Positions 1 through 4,959 of a DNA stretch of 6,063 nucleotides are shown here, one piece after another; the stretch's first letter is position 1; each line of letters starts with the position of its first letter. Source of the DNA: Lentisphaeria bacterium (GTDB lineage: Bacteria > Verrucomicrobiota > Lentisphaeria > Oligosphaerales > PUNB01); NCBI GenBank assembly GCA_007133055.1, contig SLNM01000282.1, positions 1-6,063 of the forward strand, in the 5' to 3' direction. Position numbers and translations under genes: made by a program. Under the pieces are notes generated by a model. The model did not search any database, was not told the DNA's origin, and was given only the letters and a program-made list of their open reading frames with translations.

Positions 1-144
1 CTCTCCACCATCCGCCACGCCGATCAGGTGCTGGTCATGGACCGAGGCCGGATTGTCGAGCGCGGTTCTCATGAAAACTTGCTCGGGCGCAACGGAGTAT
101 ACACTAAGCTGTACCGGCGCTTTGTCCGAACCGCCGATGATTAG
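1..144 (+). CDS. ABC transporter ATP-binding subunit, C-terminal fragment
   Basis: This is the last 47 codons of a gene that begins before the window, ending in TAG. The peptide opens [16 protein letters not shown] and continues through [12 protein letters not shown] to [10 protein letters not shown]. In ABC ATPases this is the stretch just after the H-loop histidine (AHRLSTI), followed by the last beta strands ([13 protein letters not shown]) and the C-terminal helix (HENLL...Y..L). The form is typical of exporters with the membrane and ATPase domains in one chain (MsbA, LapB or HlyB type). ATP hydrolysis by the dimerised domain would drive export of a lipid, peptide or drug. Walker A, Walker B and the signature motif all lie outside the window, so the substrate cannot be judged. 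The family call is firm; the exporter subclass is inference. Confidence 0.93.
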   Translation, partial: LSTIRHADQVLVMDRGRIVERGSHENLLGRNGVYTKLYRRFVRTADD

Positions 145-220
145 ACCTTGTCGCCCGCCGCCGACCCCTTCGACCATGAACCGCCAACCCATGCAGAAAA
201 GTACGATTACGCTTAAAAAA

Positions 221-225
221 AAAGG
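221..225 (+). promoter_or_regulatory. Ribosome binding site that decides the MFS start
   Basis: AAAGG at the end of the nine-A tract lies 8 bases before the ATG at 234. It lies only 2 bases before the in-frame TTG at 228, which is too close for normal initiation. This favours ATG 234 over TTG 228. Confidence 0.6.
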
Positions 226-233
226 TCTTGAGG

Positions 234-1436
234 ATGTTGCGATTTGGTCGTTACGATTATGCCGCCTTTCTGGCATTCTTTGTCTATGCCTCGGCAACGG
301 TCGTATTGCCGCTGGCATTGGTGGATATCGCCGCCGAGCTTGGGTTCCCGCTCGAAGAAGGCGGCATGTCGGCAGGCGGCGCTTTGCACCTGATCCGCAC
401 CACCGCCATTGTCGGTGCCATGCTAACGTGCGGGTTTATCGCCGGTCGGGCTGGGAAACGCCGGACAATGGGGGTTTCCCTGCTGCTGCTGGCCATAGGC
501 CTGACCTCGGCCGCGTTGGCGCCTGCCTATATGATCCTGCTGCCTGCCCTGCTGTTGGCCGGGGCAGGCGAAGGCGTGGTTGAAGGCCTGGCAACCCCGT
601 TCGTTCACGATCTGCATCCGGAGGAGCCCGGACGGTATATCAATTTCACCCACGCCTTCTGGTCGGTGGGCATTGTGACAACCGTGCTGGTCGGCGGCGT
701 CATGATGGCAACCGGGGTCTCCTGGCGATTGGTTGTTCTGGCGGTGGCCGCCACGACTTTGCTGGCGGCTATGTTTCTGCTAATGCCTGCCCGTCCGGGC
801 AGGGAATATCCCGAGCACCCCGAAATATTGCACTGGAGAACCGTCGCCGGGCAGGCCCGCGCCATAATGCGTATGCCGCGGTTCTGGCTGTTTTTCGCGG
901 CCATGTTTCTGGCGGGCGGCGGCGAATTCTGCCTGACCTATTGGAGCGCCAGCTATTTGCAGCTTAACCTGGGAACCTCGGTACTGGCAGGCGGGGTCGG
1001 ACTGGCCTGCTTTGCCGGCGGCATGGTCATCGGACGCAGCGGTTGGGCGATGATCATTGCCCAGCATCACTTGCGGCGATTAGTTGTGTTTTCGGCGCTG
1101 GCCGGGACGGCTGTGACACTGCTGCTGCCACTGGTTGCAAACCCGTTATGGTTTCTCCTGCTGTTGTTTGCGGCGGGCATTTGCACCGCGCCGTTCTGGC
1201 CCAGCATTCAGAGCCATAGCACCGGGCGCCTTCCCGCCGCCGACAAAACCATGCTGCTGATCATGCTTTCCTGCGCCGGGATTCCCGGTTGCGGTTTTCT
1301 CACCTGGGTCATGGGGTATATTGCCAACCATTATGGACTGCGGGTGGCTTTTAATATCGTGCCTGCCTGCTACATACTGATCGCGGCCATCATGGCTGTC
1401 GACCGATACAAGGTTGATGGATGGACGGACGGGTGA
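234..1436 (+). CDS. Major facilitator superfamily (MFS) permease
   Basis: A 400-residue inner-membrane transporter, normal length for the 12-helix MFS fold. Hydrophobic segments run almost the whole length, split by a polar central loop at about residues 185-212 (ARPGREYPEHPEILHW...). The loop between helices 2 and 3 has a recognisable motif A, GFIAGRAGKRRTMG (about residues 67-80), although the usual Asp is replaced. GAGEGVVEG (about 110-118) and NFTHAFWSVG (about 137-146) resemble the helix 4 and 5 motifs of sugar-type MFS permeases. The start is set at ATG 234 because of the AAAGG spacing; TTG 228 is the alternative. The substrate cannot be read from the sequence; a small polar solute or sugar is a guess. 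The gene follows an ABC exporter by 90 bases on the same strand and may share its transcript. No frameshift is seen inside it. Confidence 0.9.
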   Translation: MLRFGRYDYAAFLAFFVYASATVVLPLALVDIAAELGFPLEEGGMSAGGALHLIRTTAIVGAMLTCGFIAGRAGKRRTMGVSLLLLAIGLTSAALAPAYMILLPALLLAGAGEGVVEGLATPFVHDLHPEEPGRYINFTHAFWSVGIVTTVLVGGVMMATGVSWRLVVLAVAATTLLAAMFLLMPARPGREYPEHPEILHWRTVAGQARAIMRMPRFWLFFAAMFLAGGGEFCLTYWSASYLQLNLGTSVLAGGVGLACFAGGMVIGRSGWAMIIAQHHLRRLVVFSALAGTAVTLLLPLVANPLWFLLLLFAAGICTAPFWPSIQSHSTGRLPAADKTMLLIMLSCAGIPGCGFLTWVMGYIANHYGLRVAFNIVPACYILIAAIMAVDRYKVDGWTDG

Positions 1437-1579
1437 TTTCAATTCACGAATGATTTTGAATTTTACGGTTGGTATCTGAAGTTTTCACGTTTTTTGTCGG
1501 AGGGTCCATATCCCGGCAACCTGTTGAAGACCTGGAAGCTTTGTATGGTTAAGTTCAGAAAAACGGGAAAACTTTAGTT
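1437..1579. other. Intergenic spacer between the permease and the 7TM sensor
   Basis: 143 AT-richer bases. AATTCA (1441-1446) and TGAATT (1457-1462) could pair as a weak stem followed by TTT, but it is too AT-rich and loose to call a terminator. No promoter with well-spaced -35 and -10 boxes stood out. The spacer makes separate transcription of the sensor gene plausible. Confidence 0.4.
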
Positions 1580-2434
1580 ATGAGTTTAAACCCCTACAGT
1601 CTGGCCATGCTTGGCGCGGTTCTGATCACTTCCGTGCTGGCGATCTACGCTTGGCGTCGGCGGGAGCGTACCGAGGCCCTGGTCTTCGCATGGCTGATGG
1701 CCGCAGTCGCATTATGGTCGGTTGCCTATGGCCTCGAGATAGCCGTCCGAAACTATGACTTGATGAAGGTGCTGCTGATCGCCTCCTATCCCGGCATCGC
1801 CGCCATCCCGGCATTGTGGCTGATCCTGGTTCTGGCCTGCTGTCGATACGACGCCTGGCTTGCTCCACGTATAATGATGCTATTGTTCATCTTGCCGGGA
1901 TTGACCATTTTGATGATCGCCACCAACGATTTGCATGGCCTTTTCTACACCGCGGTTACCCCCGGTGTCTCTAACGGCTACCGATATCAGGCTTTGGCGC
2001 ACGGACCGTTCTGGTGGCTGACTATTGCCTATTCCCACCTGGCGGTGGTCATCGGAATACTGCTTTTCGCGCATCGCTACTATCTGAAGGCGGCATCCGC
2101 GGAGCGCCTTCGGATCATTGTCCTTTTGGCCGGTGCGGCTCTGCCGTTTATTGTCAATATTGCCTATGTCGCGGGCTTCAGACCACACGGATTTATCGAC
2201 ACCACCCCTGTCGCCTTTGCCGGGATGGGAATCATTCTTGCCATCGGTGTGTTTGGCTTCAGATTCTTCGACATAGCCCCGCTGGCTCTGGAAGTTCTGT
2301 TCCAGCACATTCTGCAAAAAAGTCAGAGACGACAAAGGATACTGGGAGCAGGTGGAGGGATATCTGGCCAGACATACCGAAGCCGAGTTTTCGCATGGCA
2401 TCTGTCCGGAATGCATACAGTCGCTCTATCCTGA
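1580..2434 (+). CDS. Seven-TM sensor input domain (histidine kinase N-terminal 7TM type), output domain lost
   Basis: The first 244 codons match the N-terminal 7TM module of sensor kinases and diguanylate cyclases (Pfam HisKA_7TM type). TM1 is about residues 8-25, followed by the basic loop RRRER. TM2 (34-54) carries ALWSVAYGLEI, TM3 (65-88) AAIPALWLILVLA, and TM4 (97-115) leads to NDLHGLFY (116-123). GPFWWLTIAYSH (142-153) opens TM5, TM6 is 178-199, and TM7 (210-230) ends in GFRFFDIAPLALEVLFQHI. In intact proteins this tail is followed by a PAS, kinase or GGDEF domain. Here the frame instead runs into about 40 unrelated residues and stops, because the next bases encode a sensor C-terminus in another frame. 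A membrane product could still be made but could not signal by itself. Start at ATG 1580, with a modest GGGAAA site 9 bases upstream. Probably a decayed gene. Confidence 0.82.
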   Translation: MSLNPYSLAMLGAVLITSVLAIYAWRRRERTEALVFAWLMAAVALWSVAYGLEIAVRNYDLMKVLLIASYPGIAAIPALWLILVLACCRYDAWLAPRIMMLLFILPGLTILMIATNDLHGLFYTAVTPGVSNGYRYQALAHGPFWWLTIAYSHLAVVIGILLFAHRYYLKAASAERLRIIVLLAGAALPFIVNIAYVAGFRPHGFIDTTPVAFAGMGIILAIGVFGFRFFDIAPLALEVLFQHILQKSQRRQRILGAGGGISGQTYRSRVFAWHLSGMHTVALS

Positions 2435-2438
2435 TTAA
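2277..2438 (+). pseudogene. Out-of-frame C-terminal remnant of a sensor protein (Cys-rich tail)
   Basis: In the +1 frame relative to the 7TM gene, the 42 codons from 2310 to the TAA at 2436-2438 read FCKKVRDDKGYWEQVEGYL, then ARHTEAEFSHGICPEC and IQSLYPD. This is the conserved C-terminal tail of many bacterial sensor proteins, usually ICxxCKKIRDDxGYW...FSHGICPxCxxxLYP, with four cysteines that look like a metal site. Three cysteines remain (remnant residues 2, 32 and 35); the first of the usual pair is gone. The frame is closed upstream by TAG at 2274-2276 and has no start codon, so the tail is not translated alone. The simplest reading is that it belonged to the 7TM gene: a deletion removed everything between FQHI and FCKK and left the halves out of frame. 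The family call comes from remembered motif conservation. Confidence 0.8.
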
Positions 2439-2446
2439 TTCATAAA

Positions 2447-2524
2447 CCACGCAAGGAATCAGTGGAAATTGGCGGCCATCGACACCCTGACCCTTATTCC
2501 GTTATTTTCGTGCCTTCCGTGGCG
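2447..2524. repeat. Short inverted pair, CCACG-AAGG type
   Basis: CCACGCAAGG (2447-2456) and CCTTCCGTGG (2513-2522) are reverse complements with one mismatch in ten, about 56 bases apart, just after the decayed sensor. The words resemble the CCACGAAGG/CCTTCGTGG repeats scattered between genes in many environmental bacterial genomes. Ten bases is short, so this is weak. Confidence 0.3.
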
Positions 2525-2532
2525 GTGCCGGT

Positions 2533-2685
2533 ATGCATCCCTACGAGGATATGACACACTTGCAGGTCAACTTCGTGGAGAAACGGGCAACCAAAAAAGG
2601 CCTCGTCAGCAGAATTTGTGGGCATATTGTGGTCGTCTTCATGCCCAATACCGACGAAGCAGATAGTTTAAGCGTAACCAAGTAA
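2533..2685 (+). CDS. Possible small ORF, 50 residues, unrecognised
   Basis: The ATG at 2533 opens 50 codons ending in TAA. The frame is open back to a TGA at 2488-2490, so it could be the end of a longer ancestral gene. The peptide starts MHPYEDMTHLQVNFVEK; its middle is basic (KRATKKGLVSR), then comes a hydrophobic strand-like stretch, HIVVVFMPNTDEADS. VVVFMPNT loosely recalls the VFVPT strand of DUF502-type membrane proteins, but this is too short to claim. No good Shine-Dalgarno sequence is seen before the ATG. It lies between a decayed sensor and a repeat-rich gap, so it may be a fragment or chance. The bias towards hydrophobic and charged residues in register is the only reason to list it. 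Confidence 0.3.
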   Translation: MHPYEDMTHLQVNFVEKRATKKGLVSRICGHIVVVFMPNTDEADSLSVTK

Positions 2686-2822
2686 GAGTGGGCTTACGTG
2701 TGCGATGAAGTGCGGGATTAAGCGTCATGGGCTGACGATCACGGACGATTCACCTTCGCCCTTTTTCTGGACTACGGCGGGACAAGGTAGAGGGTGCCTT
2801 AATCGTCAATCGTTCTCGTCGC

Positions 2823-2882
2823 CCGCTATCGTCGGCCGAATGGGTTGCGATATCGGATTACGATAACGGGTGACGATAGCGG
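2823..2882. repeat. Exact 11-bp inverted repeat with palindromic loop
   Basis: CCGCTATCGTC (2823-2833) and GACGATAGCGG (2872-2882) are perfect reverse complements. The 38-base loop contains the palindrome CGATATCG (2848-2855) and another ACGATAACGGG stretch. It could fold as a hairpin in RNA or serve as a protein-binding dyad. The right arm is not followed by a T-run (GGTTTACGATTTTC), so it is not a classic terminator. Confidence 0.6.
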
Positions 2883-2945
2883 TTTACGATTTTCATGCTT
2901 CGCGCCCCGAACATGCATACCCATAGATTCTACGGAAGACCCCAA

Positions 2946-2955
2946 CCCCCCCCCC
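2946..2955. repeat. Homopolymer run of ten C
   Basis: Ten consecutive C between two gene-free stretches, just downstream of the desaturase on its strand. Such runs are prone to length error in sequencing and in replication. No coding frame depends on it. Confidence 0.7.
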
Positions 2956-3014
2956 GCAGCGAGGCCACGCAAACTAATTGCAAGTACTTATTGAAGGGCT
3001 CACCCGCCTCGCAT

Positions 3015-4496
3015 TCATCCCTCGTATTCCTCCGCTAAATCCGCCGCCATTGTACCCGACAACAGCGCCAGGGGCATTCCACCTCCCGGATGCGCGCTGC
3101 CGCCGGCAAAATACAATCCGCGAATCCGCCGTGACCGGTTCGGATGCCGAAGGAAGGCCGACGCCGACGAGTGCGACGCAATTCCATACAGGCTGCCGTT
3201 GGTCGAGCCCGTGTCCCGTTCGATATCCGGCGGCGTAATCACCTTCTCCTCGCGTATCAAGGATTCAAGATCGCACCCGAGAGACCTCGACAATCGCGCC
3301 AGAACCGCCTGGCGCACCCGGGCCGCCAACCGAGGCCAGTCTTGACCGGCATGCCGGGGCGCATTCAGCAGCACAAACCAGTTTTCACCGTCCGCCGGGG
3401 CATCGTCGGGGGTCGCTTTGCAGGTCACGTTGACATAGATGGTCGGCTCCGCAGGCATGTCCAGCCGCTTGAACATCGCTTCAAATTCGGCGCGGTAATC
3501 GCCCGAGAAAAAAATGTTGTGAACCTGGAGCCGGGGGAAGCGCCGCGCCACGCCCCACAGAAAAACCAATCCCGAAGAAGAGGGTTCGACCCGTTCATAG
3601 CGCCGCGCTTCGGGTGCCGCCGGTTCGTGCAGAAGATGGCGGTAGGTCGAGAGCACATCCGCGTTGCTGACCACGATGTCCGCCGGAAAAAAATCCTCCC
3701 CGGACTCGATGCCGTGGCAGAGCCCGTTCCGGCAGACAATCCGCGTCACACGGGTTCCCATTTGAAATTCCACACCAAGCTGGCGGGCCGCGTGCTCCAG
3801 CGCACGCGGAAGCGACACGATGCCGCCCCGAAGCGCATAGCCACCTAAGGCGTATTCCACATGGGGGATAATGCGCATCGTAGCCGGGGTCTGGTAGGGA
3901 CTGGATCCGTTATAGGTGGCATATCGGTCGAAGAGCTGCACCGCACGCGGGTCGGCAAACGCCCGGGCATGGGCCCGGTGAAGGCTTGAAAACGGCGACA
4001 GACCCGGGGCATGGAGAATAGCCCGCAAGCCCCGGCGCGAAACATAGGTGGAGCGTTCGTGCAAGCTGCGCGTCAGAAACAACTCGCCGGCCCAGTCCCA
4101 CATCCGCGCCCCGCGGTCCAGATAGGCATTCAACTCGGCGGCCGTGGCCACACCGGACTGCTCCAGAGCTGCGGCGAATCTCGCGCGGTCGGAGAAACTG
4201 TGCAGCCGAGTACCGTCGGCAAACTCATATGCGCACAACGGAGCGAGCGGAACCAGGCATAACTCCTGATCCATCTCCATGCCCAGGCGCGCAAAAAAAT
4301 TCCGAAACACCCCCGGCAGCGTGAACAGCGAAGGCCCCGTGTCGAACCGATAGCCCCCCAGTTGGACCGAGGCCGCCTTGCCGCCGGCATGGGCCGACTG
4401 CTCAAAAACCGTGACACGATGGCCCGCCTTCGCCAGGAGTCCCGCCGCGGCCAGTCCCCCGATCCCTGCACCAACGATGGCAACCCGCCGGCTCAA
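3015..4496 (-). CDS. CrtI-family carotenoid desaturase (CrtD-like, FAD-dependent)
   Basis: A 493-residue flavoprotein of usual length for phytoene desaturase-type enzymes, which insert double bonds into (or further oxidise) carotenoid chains at the membrane. The N-terminus has the dinucleotide fold VAIVGAGIGGLAAAGLLA (GxGxxG at residues 9-14), the ribose-binding acid E32, GGKA (38-41) and FDTGPSLFTLP (51-61). The C-terminal FAD signature is GLYFAGGSAHPGGGMPLALL (460-479). NVTCKATPDDAP, ENWFVLLNAP and NGSLYGIASHSSASAFLRHP match the CrtD / Bacteroidota-like branch (typically GLYFVGGSVHPGGGIPL) better than classical CrtI, which has HPGAGIPGV. The exact step (3,4-desaturation, phytoene desaturation or terminal oxidation) cannot be fixed. 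The start is TTG, with GAAGGG 7 bases upstream, overlapping the stop of a remnant ORF (TTGA), as in an operon. No other carotenoid gene (crtB, crtE, cyclase) is in the window. Confidence 0.93.
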   Translation of the reverse strand: MSRRVAIVGAGIGGLAAAGLLAKAGHRVTVFEQSAHAGGKAASVQLGGYRFDTGPSLFTLPGVFRNFFARLGMEMDQELCLVPLAPLCAYEFADGTRLHSFSDRARFAAALEQSGVATAAELNAYLDRGARMWDWAGELFLTRSLHERSTYVSRRGLRAILHAPGLSPFSSLHRAHARAFADPRAVQLFDRYATYNGSSPYQTPATMRIIPHVEYALGGYALRGGIVSLPRALEHAARQLGVEFQMGTRVTRIVCRNGLCHGIESGEDFFPADIVVSNADVLSTYRHLLHEPAAPEARRYERVEPSSSGLVFLWGVARRFPRLQVHNIFFSGDYRAEFEAMFKRLDMPAEPTIYVNVTCKATPDDAPADGENWFVLLNAPRHAGQDWPRLAARVRQAVLARLSRSLGCDLESLIREEKVITPPDIERDTGSTNGSLYGIASHSSASAFLRHPNRSRRIRGLYFAGGSAHPGGGMPLALLSGTMAADLAEEYEG

Positions 4497-4649
4497 GGTG
4501 TCGCCCTTCGCCGGCCGGCAACGTCATTTGCCAGTATCGCCAGCGCCGGCGCCAGCAGGTTGACTTTGACATATAAGTCCATTCCCAGCCCCGCACTTGG
4601 TTCCACAGCGCTTGCGGCACAATGCGCCCTCGCGCCGGATTGACCTTCC
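4493..4649 (-). pseudogene. Probable remnant of a gene upstream of the desaturase
   Basis: On the minus strand a frame ends with TGA at 4493-4495, overlapping the desaturase TTG by the TTGA arrangement used by coupled genes. Its last 29 codons, from ATG at 4580-4582, read MDLYVKVNLLAPALAI then LANDVAGRRRATP, a hydrophobic helix with a basic tail. Further upstream a different frame looks protein-like: FERKVNPARGRIVPQ then ALWNQVRGWEW. A one-base change near 4583 would join them as ...NQVRGWE-MDLYVKVN.... I do not recognise the family. The coding look stops at the edge of the inverted-repeat element near 4650. Inference: an upstream operon partner was truncated, perhaps by the element, and frameshifted. 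The alternative is a stand-alone 29-residue ORF or chance; the overlap with the desaturase start is the best evidence. Confidence 0.4.
4504..4509 (-). promoter_or_regulatory. Ribosome binding site for the TTG-started desaturase
   Basis: On the minus strand GAAGGG is followed by 7 bases (CGACACC) and then TTG. The spacing is ideal, and the TTG directly precedes the conserved SRRVAIVGAG fold, which has no room for a later start. This supports the non-ATG start. Confidence 0.7.
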
Positions 4650-4764
4650 GTTCAAAGCAGAGAATTGCGAAATGTGAATTTTGTAGGTCGACAACATCCC
4701 GACAGGGATATAGGCACCGCGACAGCGGGGCAATGAAGCGAAGCGAAATGCCAATCCGAGTCGA

Positions 4765-4881
4765 CCATGCGAATCGAGCCTGGTCGGGACAGATTGCCGT
4801 TCCCTTCGGTCACTGCTACACTGTGTGTAGCCTCTGTTCCTGCGGAACGGTCCCAACCTACAATTGGCTCGATTCGCGTGG
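4765..4881. repeat. Inner 16-bp inverted repeat arms of the element
   Basis: CCATGCGAATCGAGCC (4765-4780) pairs with GGCTCGATTCGCGTGG (4866-4881), 15 of 16 bases. Further in, CCGTTCC (4799-4805 region) pairs with GGAACGG (4844-4850 region). The arms share their centre, near 4823, with the small hairpin in the middle, so RNA from either strand could fold into one long interrupted stem. Confidence 0.65.
4815..4831. repeat. Central perfect hairpin, 7-bp stem, 3-base loop
   Basis: GCTACAC-TGT-GTGTAGC sits exactly at the centre of the inner arms and would form the tip of the long stem. No T-run follows on either strand, so it is not an intrinsic terminator. Confidence 0.65.
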
Positions 4882-4900
4882 GCCGAACAGATTTCGGCCC
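4880..4900. repeat. Perfect 8-bp hairpin next to the right terminal repeat
   Basis: GGGCCGAA-CAGAT-TTCGGCCC, an 8-bp stem with a 5-base loop, lies between the inner right arm and the right terminal repeat. On the left side the matching position holds two smaller hairpins with the same GACA loop: ATCCC-GACA-GGGAT (4696-4709) and CCGC-GACA-GCGG (4717-4728). Confidence 0.6.
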
Positions 4901-4959
4901 TACGAAAAGCGCATTTCGCAATTCCCAGTTGCGAACTCATACTTTTGCGAATGGTATCA

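Larger units (their letters stand above)
2686..3014. other. Gene-free gap with ACGAT/ATCGT words
   Basis: I see no credible gene here. From about 2733 to 2890 the word ACGAT occurs five times and its complement ATCGT three times, grouped as two forward, three reverse, three forward. The densest part is the dyad at 2823-2882. A run of ten C (2946-2955) follows. The gap separates plus-strand genes on the left from the minus-strand desaturase on the right, so it lies between convergent genes. No clear stem followed by a T-run (intrinsic terminator) was found for either side. Confidence 0.6.
4650..4936. repeat. Nested inverted-repeat element, MITE-like, about 287 bp
   Basis: The ends are imperfect terminal inverted repeats. 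GAATTGCGAAATG (4662-4674) is the exact reverse complement of CATTTCGCAATTC (4912-4924). Over 25 bases (4662-4686 against 4900-4924) 21 match, and weaker pairing continues outward to 4650 and 4936. Inside are further concentric dyads. There is no transposase and no credible ORF, and it lies between a gene remnant and the 3' end of the surface-protein gene. I see no clear target-site duplication next to either edge. It fits a non-autonomous mobile element or a structured intergenic repeat; copy number elsewhere is unknown. Confidence 0.65.

Noticed and set aside
53..583. 176-residue plus-strand frame overlapping the ABC end and the permease start
   Set aside because: It covers two better-supported frames and turns into Arg-rich nonsense inside the permease. 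Only its ATGs at 176 and 191 are of interest, because of the A tract.
1437..1579. Sigma-70 promoter for the 7TM gene
   Set aside because: TTGAAG (1524-1529) and TATGGT (1544-1549) are only 14 bases apart, and no better pair was found.
1880..2416. 178-residue minus-strand frame
   Set aside because: It is antisense to the 7TM domain; polar and Gln/Asp-rich, with no motif.
2014..2445. 143-residue plus-strand frame in the sensor region
   Set aside because: It is neither the 7TM frame nor the conserved C-terminal tail frame; the Cys/Arg/His-rich peptide has no family resemblance.
2733..2890. CRISPR array
   Set aside because: The repeated words are only 5 bases, irregularly spaced and in both orientations; there is no constant repeat-spacer unit and no cas gene.
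3144..3848. 234-residue plus-strand frame
   Set aside because: It is antisense to the clearly recognised carotenoid desaturase; the composition is Arg/Pro/His-rich shadow sequence.
4815..4831. Intrinsic terminator
   Set aside because: The stem is good, but no T-run follows on either strand.
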